A DNA stretch of 64,000 nucleotides from Algoriphagus winogradskyi. Lineage in GTDB: Bacteria > Bacteroidota > Bacteroidia > Cytophagales > Cyclobacteriaceae. A program made the translations under genes and the position numbers. The stretch spans positions 558,001 to 622,000 of the forward strand of contig NZ_FXUA01000003.1 of NCBI RefSeq assembly GCF_900182815.1. Reading direction: 5' to 3'. Shown piece by piece: positions 37,701 to 45,313 of this stretch. How positions within the stretch are numbered: position 1 is the stretch's first letter; each line of letters starts with the position of its first letter. Below the pieces are notes generated by a model. That model made no database searches, was not told where the DNA came from, and saw nothing but the letters and a program-made list of their open reading frames with translations.

Positions 37701-38071
37701 CAAACACCTTAGAATCAGTTATTTTAGAAAATACTGGAAATGGGCTTGACGTTAAATCTCTCCCTAGAATAGCACAATCATTTCCTGTCTTTAGCATTTT
37801 ACCCATTGACTTAAATCAGGATGGTCATATGGATTTGATTTTAGGAGGTAATCAATCTTATACCCGCATACGTATTGGTTTGATGGATGCTGGATTAGGT
37901 TTGGTGCTTATCGGTGATGGTAACGGAAACTTCTCCCCTTTAAGTCCTTCAGAATCTGGCCTAGCAATAAAAGGAGATATAAAATCCATTTTACCATTTA
38001 AAACCGCTTCAGGAACAGAGCTACTTTTCGGAATCAATCAGAAACTTTTGGAAAGCTACACGATTAAATGA
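34784..38071 (+). CDS. Secreted FG-GAP/VCBS repeat protein with ASPIC/UnbV domain
   Basis: A 1095-residue exported protein. The ATG at 34784 starts a clear signal peptide ending near PLHAQ; the TTG at 34754 next to the ROK stop is less likely. Two halves each contain several FG-GAP/VCBS propeller blades with Ca-binding DxNxDGxxD loops (DVNGDGLLD, DINNDGRPD, DLDNDGDLD, DFNGDGKQD, DLNSDGKMD). An ASPIC/UnbV domain lies between them (about 505-590), with GAKVELFTG and QITWPDGTQQYLEN. The family is related to eukaryotic CRTAC1. Its biochemical role is unknown; surface glycan binding or scaffolding is plausible. It overlaps the following haloperoxidase-like gene by ATGA. Confidence 0.88.
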   Translation: MNFLNKSKTVLLLSLGSFIFLKPVLPLHAQSSSPNFEKISNKKSGITFKNQLKEDEKNNILRYEYFYNGGGVAVGDLDNDGLEDLFFTANMSSNKIYRNLGKWKFEDKTKSAGVAGKDVWTTGVSMADVNGDGLLDIYVCYSGKGTPAKRGNELWINQGDFTFKDEAEAYGLADQSNSTQGLFFDFDRDGDLDLYLLNHHIEAINELEFSDVKTIRHPYAGDKLFRNDSGKFIDISEQAGIQGSALGFGLGIVSSDVNQDGWPDILITNDYIEPDYLYINNGDGTFTDRLKEYFQHISHFSMGADISDINNDGRPDIYTLDMLPKDNERQKLLYGPENYEQYALMIQEGFHHQSMRNMLQISQGDGLFAEVGQLAGISNSDWSWSALFFDATNNGKKDLFITNGYYRDYTNRDFLKYKGDYYFKQAIANEKADTLHLVTTMTSTPIHNYFYENTGELNFVDRSLDWGFEEKGFSSGAVYSDLDNDGDLDLVVNNLNEQASIYENVSPSKNWLQISLKDNSLNSFAIGAKVELFTGKEKQTIDKQTVRGFQSSVSPRLQFGLGELSHVPSIQITWPDGTQQYLENTPSNQHLTIEKDSFQGAKSATKPSPILDKSNFAPTYIPEPNQFNDFKRQPLMLTMPSYISPILSQGDINGDGNPELFIGGSKGQAGKIMTYENETWKSYSGFRSSNEFTDAVAIFEDFNGDGKQDLFIGSGGYHDYLGSDESLRDRLYLNDGLGNLTRQPSFPTYTLSTGTAQAFDANEDGHLDLFIGARLIPGRYPIIPTSKLLINDGQGNFTDQTIQYLPNEGIIGLITSSELIDLNSDGKMDLVLAGEYMPITIMINTGNRFENQTSTYIKTDLSGWWNTLVKADIDNDGDMDLIAGNFGLNSQFEANENKKLRLYAADFDQNGSIDPILECFVGDKMYPYPSRDELLDQMASMRSRFTDYASYSKATMTDLFTVKELESSQILEANTLESVILENTGNGLDVKSLPRIAQSFPVFSILPIDLNQDGHMDLILGGNQSYTRIRIGLMDAGLGLVLIGDGNGNFSPLSPSESGLAIKGDIKSILPFKTASGTELLFGINQKLLESYTIK

Positions 38072-39402
38072 GTCGATATTTAATAAAATCATTTGCCCTA
38101 CTTACGCTGATTTGCTCGGTGATGAATGCTTCGCTAGCGAAGCCAAAAGAAATCAATTGGCCGAAAGTGTACGCACAAGAACTCTTTCACATCACCGAAG
38201 TGATGGTGACTGATGTAGCGAGCCCTCCTGTCGCAGCTAGAATCTATGCTTATTCCAACCTTGCTGCATACTTGGTTACCAAGGAATCCGGAAAAGCATT
38301 TGAAAACCTAAACATCCTAGATCAAACCTACCTAGCGGGTCATGATTGGGAAATCACATATCCAGAAATTAGTTCCCCTGAGTTTGCAGCTATCTACGCG
38401 ATGCTGAAAGTAGGGGAATCCATCATGCCTTCAGGATATCTATTGAAAGAAAAACAAGATGCATGGGTTGAAGCTGCTTTAAAAGCAAAAATAATCACAA
38501 AGAAATCAATGCAGGCGAATTTGGACTTTGCCTCTCTCGTTGCTAAAAAAGTGATGGATGTTGCTAAAAAAGATGGCTATTTACAACTATCCACGTTACC
38601 TAGATATACACCTCAGAAGGGAGAAGGCTTTTGGTACCCAACCCCACCTGCCTACATCGCTGCGGTAGAACCAGAATGGGAAACGATAAAGCCTTTTTTC
38701 ATACAGGACCTAGAGGAGTATAAACCCGCTCCAATGGCACCTTTTGATATGACAGAAGGTAGTTCTTTTCACACCCAATTGATGGAAGTCTATACCACCA
38801 CCAATGAGCTCAATGAAGAGAGAAAGCTGATTGCCAACTTCTGGGACTGTAATCCCTTCAAGGTTGAATTCTCAGGCCACATGGCTATAGGAGTAAAGAA
38901 AATATCTCCTGGTGGGCACTGGGTAGGTATCACTGGAATTGCTGCGCAAAAAGCCGAGTTATCTTTTGAAGAGACTGCTTATGTACATGCATTAGTCGCA
39001 ATGACACTTCATGATGCCTTTATTTCCTGCTGGAAAGCTAAATACGACACAGATAGAATCCGGCCCGAAACTGTGATCAATCAGCAACTAGATCAACGCT
39101 GGAGACCATTACTACAAACTCCTCCTTTTCCAGAGTACACTTCTGGACATTCTGTAATCAGTAGAGCGTCTGCAGTAATTTTAACCGGTTATTTCGGTGA
39201 TAATTTTGATTTTATTGACAGTTCAGAAACCTACTTTGGATTACCAGAAAGACCGTTTCCTTCCTTTCTTTATGCTTCTGAAGAAGCCGCCATTTCCAGA
39301 CTTTATGGAGGAATTCATTTTAGAGATGCCATCGAAGAGGGCGTCAAACAAGGTGAGAAAATTGGGAATATGATCTGGGAAAAGGTTGTATTAGAAAATT
39401 AG
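38068..39402 (+). CDS. Vanadium-dependent haloperoxidase/PAP2-type secreted protein
   Basis: A 444-residue exported protein with a signal peptide ending near NASLAK. It has the three PAP2/haloperoxidase anion-site motifs: K and R in WKAKYDTDRIRPETV, SGH at 359-361 with H361 as the expected apical base, and R and H in ISRLYGGIHF. Such proteins bind vanadate for halide oxidation or act as acid phosphatases; sequence alone cannot decide between these. The start overlaps the FG-GAP stop (ATGA), so the two are translationally coupled. The sulfatase follows 26 bases later. Confidence 0.82.
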   Translation: MSRYLIKSFALLTLICSVMNASLAKPKEINWPKVYAQELFHITEVMVTDVASPPVAARIYAYSNLAAYLVTKESGKAFENLNILDQTYLAGHDWEITYPEISSPEFAAIYAMLKVGESIMPSGYLLKEKQDAWVEAALKAKIITKKSMQANLDFASLVAKKVMDVAKKDGYLQLSTLPRYTPQKGEGFWYPTPPAYIAAVEPEWETIKPFFIQDLEEYKPAPMAPFDMTEGSSFHTQLMEVYTTTNELNEERKLIANFWDCNPFKVEFSGHMAIGVKKISPGGHWVGITGIAAQKAELSFEETAYVHALVAMTLHDAFISCWKAKYDTDRIRPETVINQQLDQRWRPLLQTPPFPEYTSGHSVISRASAVILTGYFGDNFDFIDSSETYFGLPERPFPSFLYASEEAAISRLYGGIHFRDAIEEGVKQGEKIGNMIWEKVVLEN

Positions 39403-39428
39403 ATTGACTTAAAGTAACCACGAAAAAT

Positions 39429-40871
39429 ATGCGTTTCCATCTCACCATTTACCTTTTTTCATTCCTTCTAACCTCAGTAGTAGTTAGTTCTTGCAAGACA
39501 AAACCTGAGGAAAAGGACACAGCTGAAACAACCAATAAACCAAATATTGTCTTGATTTTCGCAGATGATTTAGGTTATGGAGATTTGGGAGTTTATGGAG
39601 CTACAGAATGGAAAACGCCCAATCTGGATCAGCTCGCAGCAGATGGTGTACGATTCACTCAATTTTATGTTCCTCATGCAGTTTGCTCTGCATCGAGAGC
39701 AGCTTTGCTAACTGGTACCTACGCCAACAGATTAGAAATATTCGGCGCGTTGGACCATATCGCAACTCATGGTTTAAATCCTGATGAAACTACGATTGCT
39801 GAAATGCTTAAAGCTAATGGCTACGCAACCGGGATGGTCGGAAAGTGGCATTTGGGACATCTCCCTACTTTTTTACCTACTGAGCAAGGTTTTGATTCTT
39901 ATTATGGGCTTCCATACTCTAATGATATGTGGCCACATCATCCAGAGGCTAAGGATTATTATCCACCGCTACCGCTTTACCGAAACACCGCTGTGATCGA
40001 TACACTTGATGATCAAAGTATGTTGACCACGAATTATACTGAGGAGGCGATTAAGTTTATAGAGAAAAGTAAAGATGAACCATTCTTCCTGTATTTGGCG
40101 CATAGCATGACTCATGTGCCACTTTTTGTATCTGATAAGTTCAAAGGTAAATCCGAGCAAGGGCTTTATGGAGATGTCATGATGGAGGTGGATTGGTCAG
40201 TCGGTCAGGTAAGGAAGAAACTGGAGGATTTAGGATTAGCTGAGAATACAATCATCATTTTCACCTCTGATAATGGGCCTTGGCTCTCTTACGGAGGTCA
40301 TGCAGGACTTACAGGAGGTCTCAAAGAAGGCAAAGGCACCTCTTGGGATGGGGGAATCCGTGAACCGGGAATCTTTGTCTGGCCAAATCATTTTCCAGCT
40401 GGTAAGATCGAAAAGCAAGCGGCTATGACGATAGACATCCTACCAACACTCGCTGAAATTACGGGCTCGAAATTACCTGAGTTAGCAATTGATGGTAGAA
40501 GTATACTTCCTATTCTGGAAGGAAAAGCAATTGAGCCAAAACCCTATTTTGCTTACTACAATAGAAATGAATTACAGGCTGTAATTTATGGGAAATGGAA
40601 AATGGTTTTTCCTCACACCTACAGAAGTATCCCAGAAGGAACAGAAATGCGAAATGATGGAATTCCTGTAAAATACCAAATGTTGAAGCTGGACAATGCT
40701 GAGCTTTTCGATCTTTCAATCGATCCGAATGAAACGTCTGATGTCTCAGATAGCAATCCTGAAATCGTTTCTAAGCTAATTCAGTTTGCTGATGAAGCTA
40801 GAGCAGATATGGGTGATGCTTTGACAGAATCAGATGGAAAAGGGTTAAGAAAGCATGGAAGATTGGAATAG
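39429..40871 (+). CDS. Sulfatase lipoprotein (arylsulfatase type S1)
   Basis: A 480-residue lipoprotein; the lipobox is SSC with C22. The fold is alkaline-phosphatase-like. D46 and D47 (IFADDLGYGD) and the later TSDNGPW are metal ligands. The catalytic formylglycine position is C86 in CSASRAALLTG, with Ala where Pro is more usual. MVGKWHLGH is the conserved Lys/His segment. It removes sulfate esters, probably from a glycan or other small sulfated ligand, in the periplasm or at the outer membrane. The maturation enzyme (FGE or anSME) is not in the window. It is the last gene of the ROK-headed run and converges on the FAD oxidoreductase. Confidence 0.9.
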   Translation: MRFHLTIYLFSFLLTSVVVSSCKTKPEEKDTAETTNKPNIVLIFADDLGYGDLGVYGATEWKTPNLDQLAADGVRFTQFYVPHAVCSASRAALLTGTYANRLEIFGALDHIATHGLNPDETTIAEMLKANGYATGMVGKWHLGHLPTFLPTEQGFDSYYGLPYSNDMWPHHPEAKDYYPPLPLYRNTAVIDTLDDQSMLTTNYTEEAIKFIEKSKDEPFFLYLAHSMTHVPLFVSDKFKGKSEQGLYGDVMMEVDWSVGQVRKKLEDLGLAENTIIIFTSDNGPWLSYGGHAGLTGGLKEGKGTSWDGGIREPGIFVWPNHFPAGKIEKQAAMTIDILPTLAEITGSKLPELAIDGRSILPILEGKAIEPKPYFAYYNRNELQAVIYGKWKMVFPHTYRSIPEGTEMRNDGIPVKYQMLKLDNAELFDLSIDPNETSDVSDSNPEIVSKLIQFADEARADMGDALTESDGKGLRKHGRLE

Positions 40872-40887
40872 GGCAAATTGATGAAAC

Positions 40888-42744
40888 CTAATACTCTCCT
40901 TTCCAATCAATTTGCTTGGAGAAAGGATCTAAAAGTTCATCCAAAATCACCGAAACTTGCTCTCTGCTCAGGTTCATTTCTGTAGTGAACTCTCCACCTA
41001 TCCCTCTACCTTTCCAAGCTTGGGCAATTTCCAACAATGGCGTATTTGGTTTGATCATTTCAAGTATAACTTGTAATCTCAGTCCAGTCAAATAATCTCC
41101 AGATGCTCCCCAAAAATCTTTTAGCTCAGAATAAAGAGGCCTTAATCCATTCACTAATTCATATTCAGTGACCAATCGATCAGGATAAAACCAAGTTTGA
41201 TTAGCCCAGAGATAAGGAACTCCCTCCCCTTTCAAAATCCCAGTTGCCCCAATTTTTTGCATTGCAGCAAAATTTTTGTCATTAGGATTCACATCGATGA
41301 ATGGCATGATATAGGCATGTTGGGATAGCAATATTGCCTGAACCTCTCTGATAGAAACCTCATTAAGTTTTTTCTTTTCCTTAACTGCAACAGAAGCCAA
41401 AACACCTGCAGCTTGTCCAATGCCTAACACTACTGGCTGGAGTCGTGTCGCTCCATTCACAATATTTGAAACTGAGATACTCTTTTCTGCAAGAATCAAC
41501 GCTGGGTGATTCTTTGGAATCAAAGCCCCCAACGGAACATTGTAAGATGGAACACGAATTTTGATAAAATCAATTGCTGGAGCTTCTGGATTCTTCTTAT
41601 GATGATGGTCAATGGTATAATCTCCTACCACGACGCCGGTTCGATATAAAGGATTTGTTGCTTCATATGGTGTACGCACATAAGGCAAGGTAAAATCAAC
41701 CAACCCAAAAAATCTTCTAGATTCCCTGTGATATGGAATCATTGGCAGATCATCTTCTGTTGGGTATTCATCCTCTGCTATTCCTAAATGGGAGTAGCCA
41801 AGTTCATGTTGGATATAATAGATAAATCTCAGACTAGCCTGCTTTGCTGCCTCCAGAGCAACTCTGCGCTCCTCTGGATTCATCTCTACAATGTTCAAAT
41901 AGTAATCATTCCCGCAATTCGGCCAATTGATCATGTATTTTCCATTGGGTAGCTTACCATAACTCAGCATTTTGTCACAATCTAAAGTGGGAGCATTCTC
42001 TGAAATAGGATCAGCATGTGCACAAGCACAGGCAAACTCAGCTGGATCATAATTAGCTGGTTTTTGAATAGTCTTAGTTGCCCCTTTTCCATAATCCTGA
42101 AGTGTGACCACATAAGTGAGATCTTGGATTATCCTATTACTTTCTGCTGGCGCAAAGCTTTCCCCAATTTCATCTCGTGCATCCATCCCAAGACGGTATG
42201 CTAAACCTTGTGAAGCAGCCACATCACCGAGCTCTGTGGCATCAATTAACATAGGTGCTTCCACCGTTAGCAACTCTCCTTTATATAGATACGTAATGGT
42301 CCAACCCCTATTAGAGTAGTCAGCTGTCTTCCAGTCACTTTCGAGGGAGACAGTCAAAGCGCTTACCGACTTAGCCATATCCTGAAGTATTTGGCTTGCC
42401 ACTTTAGGTTCAAAAAGTGTATTACTCACCCACCCGGTAGAAAGCTTATCCGGGCCTCCATAATGCTCTTCTAATCTCGCTTTGAACTCGCCCCAGACTC
42501 CGGAAGGCAAGCGATGATTTCCATCAATTGCGGAAACCCCAGCAGATGTAAGCATTCCTCCAAGCCAAACAGTTGGCTCAATAATCAATGTTTTAGTACC
42601 TAACCTACCAGCAGAAATACCAGCGGCAGTACCACTTGCTCCACCTCCAATAATGATTAAATCATACTTTTGTTGGCCAAAAATAGGTGTGACAGCCCAG
42701 ATAAATAGACAAATAAGAATTGCATTAAATCTAATTGTACTCAT
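40888..42744 (-). CDS. Secreted FAD-dependent oxidoreductase with SLH-like tail
   Basis: A 618-residue exported protein with a signal peptide ending near TPIFGQ. The FAD-binding motif GGGASGTAAG lies at about 33-42, followed by PTVWLGGMLTSAGVSAIDGN typical of the FAD_oxidored (PF12831) family. The region from about 480 contains NFAAMQKIGATGILKGEG and a later NLSREQVSVILDELL, which look like degenerate S-layer-homology repeats. Relatives are found in glycan loci of Bacteroidota. The reaction is unknown, probably sugar oxidation. It follows the ROK kinase by 12 bases and is co-transcribed with it. Confidence 0.85.
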   Translation of the reverse strand: MSTIRFNAILICLFIWAVTPIFGQQKYDLIIIGGGASGTAAGISAGRLGTKTLIIEPTVWLGGMLTSAGVSAIDGNHRLPSGVWGEFKARLEEHYGGPDKLSTGWVSNTLFEPKVASQILQDMAKSVSALTVSLESDWKTADYSNRGWTITYLYKGELLTVEAPMLIDATELGDVAASQGLAYRLGMDARDEIGESFAPAESNRIIQDLTYVVTLQDYGKGATKTIQKPANYDPAEFACACAHADPISENAPTLDCDKMLSYGKLPNGKYMINWPNCGNDYYLNIVEMNPEERRVALEAAKQASLRFIYYIQHELGYSHLGIAEDEYPTEDDLPMIPYHRESRRFFGLVDFTLPYVRTPYEATNPLYRTGVVVGDYTIDHHHKKNPEAPAIDFIKIRVPSYNVPLGALIPKNHPALILAEKSISVSNIVNGATRLQPVVLGIGQAAGVLASVAVKEKKKLNEVSIREVQAILLSQHAYIMPFIDVNPNDKNFAAMQKIGATGILKGEGVPYLWANQTWFYPDRLVTEYELVNGLRPLYSELKDFWGASGDYLTGLRLQVILEMIKPNTPLLEIAQAWKGRGIGGEFTTEMNLSREQVSVILDELLDPFSKQIDWKGEY

Positions 42745-42756
42745 TTTATATGGTGA

Positions 42757-43605
42757 TTAAATAAAGTTTAAGCAGGAGCCAATCAAAGCGGCCCTTTCAC
42801 CTAAAACAGATTTCTTTATCGCTACGGGATAACCCATTGTAGCTAAATAAGAAATGGTGGTTGGTAAATATAGATCTCCAGCTAGGCTAATCTTCCCTCC
42901 CACAACTACACCTTCAGCATGCAAGCGCATCAAATACGGTAATAAAAACTCGCCTAATGCCCTTCCAAAAGTCTCAAAAATCTGCTTGGAAATCACTGAA
43001 TCGAAACTCTCATTAAGTAGATCTTTCACACCTGAAATTTCTAAACCATAATGTTCAAAAGTATAATTCACAAACCACGCAGTCCCCAAATAATCCTCTG
43101 CTATTCCATCTCTGAAGGGTGCAGTCCAAAGCATAGCGTCCTTGACTACTTCCTGAATTTTGATAGCCGAGCCTAGCCCAGTACCCAAAGTGATCCCTAT
43201 AGAATTTTGAAAATTTCTTCCTGCACCGGCATAACTTTCACCGATCAAAAAAGCCTCTGCGTCATTTGTGAAGTGAATTTGATCAGCAGAGATCTTAAGA
43301 CTTTCAGCTAGCAAATCTTTCACCGACATCTGATACAATGAGGACATTTTCCCTTGATCCTTGATCAAAGAAATCCCTTTTTCATAGTCGTATGGACCAG
43401 GCATTGCAATTCCAACGGTGATATCTTTTGAATAGTCAGCGGCTCTTAAAATCACATTGGTCCATTCACTTATAATTGATTCCTGGTCTACATATGTATT
43501 CACATCAGCCTCATGAAAATTATGAAAAATCGCATTCCCTTCTTGCAACCCAACCTTGGCTGCTGAGATGTGCGAACCGCCAATATCCACTCCGATCAAT
43601 TTCAT
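42757..43605 (-). CDS. ROK family sugar kinase, lacking the zinc motif
   Basis: A 282-residue ROK protein without a DNA-binding domain. The phosphate-1 loop is GVDIGGSHI near the N-terminus, the catalytic Asp lies in FTNDAEAFLIGE, and GITLGTGLGSAI is the phosphate-2 loop. The usual zinc-binding segment (GH...CxCGxxGCxE) is missing; the corresponding stretch reads APFRDGIAEDYLG. It probably phosphorylates a hexose or amino sugar taken up by the locus, if active without zinc. It lies 12 bases ahead of the FAD oxidoreductase and behind the terminator of the SusCD unit, so the two genes form a separate transcript. Confidence 0.82.
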   Translation of the reverse strand: MKLIGVDIGGSHISAAKVGLQEGNAIFHNFHEADVNTYVDQESIISEWTNVILRAADYSKDITVGIAMPGPYDYEKGISLIKDQGKMSSLYQMSVKDLLAESLKISADQIHFTNDAEAFLIGESYAGAGRNFQNSIGITLGTGLGSAIKIQEVVKDAMLWTAPFRDGIAEDYLGTAWFVNYTFEHYGLEISGVKDLLNESFDSVISKQIFETFGRALGEFLLPYLMRLHAEGVVVGGKISLAGDLYLPTTISYLATMGYPVAIKKSVLGERAALIGSCLNFI

Positions 43606-43650
43606 GGTATAATTAGTCCTAGTAATAAATTCATAAATCTAATTTAAGAC

Positions 43651-43690
43651 AAAAAGAAAGAGGCCTCGAACCAAATCGAAACCTCTTTCA
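43651..43690 (-). terminator. Terminator of the first SusC-SusD unit
   Basis: GAAAGAGG (43656-43663) pairs with CCTCTTTC (43682-43689), with an inner TCGA pairing. The A-run at 43651-43655 reads as Ts on the minus strand, 24 bases past the SusD stop. Confidence 0.75.
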
Positions 43691-43713
43691 AAAATCTAAT
43701 TAATTATAGGGAA

Positions 43714-45312
43714 TTATTTATCCCACCAAACGGAATTAATCCAGGTATCACCCCCCATATTAGAAATAGCATTTGCTAAACTTTCTGGGTTGGTAGTACT
43801 TTCAGATGCTGGATACAATTGCCTTCTAGGAATTTGACCTGAGGAGAAGTTTCCTGTATAATTCACAGCACTCAACTCAGGATAGCCAGATCTTTTCCAG
43901 TTATTCCATGACTCTACGAAATTAGCTAAAACACCAGTAGTAGCCCAGATTTGAGTATTAATCATTTTAAGAGAAGCAGCAGCACTACTTGTATCTAAAG
44001 GATTTGCAGCAATGTAAGCATCAGCGTCAGCCTCAGAAACTGTTCTACCACCAAACTTACCAATGGTAGTCATGGCGCCTTCTAATCCAGCAGCATAGTA
44101 AGAAGATGCTGTCCCTGAAACTGAAAAACCTCTTGCTGCTGCATCAGCTAGCAAAAACTGAGTTTCAGCATAAGTAAGGATAAACACCGGTGCGTTTCTA
44201 TCTCTATATATGGCTGTAGGTCTAGAATATGCGCCAATTGGAGCAACATCACCACCGGTCCCAGTTGGTCCAGGATACTTCGCGTATTTAGTAATATCCT
44301 CAGCACCACCTTTCAAATCGTAACCATTTGGTAAGCCAATTTGAACACTAGGGTCACTATTTCCAACAATACTTCCGTTACGATTGGCAGAAAGTCCAGC
44401 TGGCGGTACTTCCGCAATTATTGATAAACGTGGATCATTGTTTGACTTTAAGAAGTCGATCAACTTTTCTGACCAACGAACTTCATATACATCATCAGTT
44501 ACATTCAAAGCATTTGCACTTGAATTAGCATAGCCATTATTCTGATCTGAAACTAAAACTGCTTCATCTGCAGGAGAAGCAAAGACACCACCAGCAATAG
44601 CTTTTTGAACATAAGACTGTGCAGTAGAAGGGTCTACATCCACTAACCGCATTGCCATTCTAAGCATAATTGAATACCCCAGTTTCTTCCATTTCGTCAA
44701 ATCACCTCCATAGAGAACATCATTTTTAATTGGATCACCAGAAGTATTAATAGAGGAAAGAGCCCCTTCTAAGTCAGCAAGCATAGCCATGTAAGCTTCG
44801 GACTGAGAATCGTATTTAGGCTGAGTGATCCCAGCTTCTGCCATTAGTGCTTCGCTATAAGGAATATCACCATAAACATCAGTCACGAACGAAAGCGTAA
44901 GGACTTTCCAAATTTCTCCTACAGCCACTAAATTCGTGAACCCTTTTGTCTCTGCTAGAGATTGCATTTGGTAAGCTCTAGAAGCAGCAGCGAATCCATC
45001 ATTCCATACACTTTGTATGTAACTATTTGTACTTCCAGATGCTACATATTTATCAGCATTTGAGTAATAGTTAGCTCCACCTGTCGATGTAGATGCCATT
45101 ATTTGTACCCACATACTTTGGAAAAGTATGGCTCCTGTATAACCCGTCATCATATTACTGTAGTTATACTGAACTGTAGGTAAAATCAAGTTAGGGTCAA
45201 AAACACTACCATCCGCGCGGTTTGGATCCGTGTTAATATCGGCAAAGTCACCGTCACAGCTTGATACGGCTAATAAAATACCCGTAAGAAATATGCTTAT
45301 ATATTTTTTCAT
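43714..45312 (-). CDS. SusD/RagB-like nutrient-binding lipoprotein (SusD-like_2 type)
   Basis: A 532-residue outer-membrane lipoprotein with lipobox VSSC and C19 lipidated, followed by the typical DGDFADINTDPNRAD. TPR-like helices carry the family phrases SFVTDVYGDIPYSEAL and FILTYAETQFLLADAAARG. It caps the SusC pore and captures the ligand. The subfamily matches PF12771 rather than classic SusD. It starts 1 base after the SusC stop, so the two are coupled. The ligand is unknown; the neighbouring sulfatase and kinase suggest a sugar derivative. Confidence 0.92.
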   Translation of the reverse strand: MKKYISIFLTGILLAVSSCDGDFADINTDPNRADGSVFDPNLILPTVQYNYSNMMTGYTGAILFQSMWVQIMASTSTGGANYYSNADKYVASGSTNSYIQSVWNDGFAAASRAYQMQSLAETKGFTNLVAVGEIWKVLTLSFVTDVYGDIPYSEALMAEAGITQPKYDSQSEAYMAMLADLEGALSSINTSGDPIKNDVLYGGDLTKWKKLGYSIMLRMAMRLVDVDPSTAQSYVQKAIAGGVFASPADEAVLVSDQNNGYANSSANALNVTDDVYEVRWSEKLIDFLKSNNDPRLSIIAEVPPAGLSANRNGSIVGNSDPSVQIGLPNGYDLKGGAEDITKYAKYPGPTGTGGDVAPIGAYSRPTAIYRDRNAPVFILTYAETQFLLADAAARGFSVSGTASSYYAAGLEGAMTTIGKFGGRTVSEADADAYIAANPLDTSSAAASLKMINTQIWATTGVLANFVESWNNWKRSGYPELSAVNYTGNFSSGQIPRRQLYPASESTTNPESLANAISNMGGDTWINSVWWDK

Positions 45313-45313
45313 A

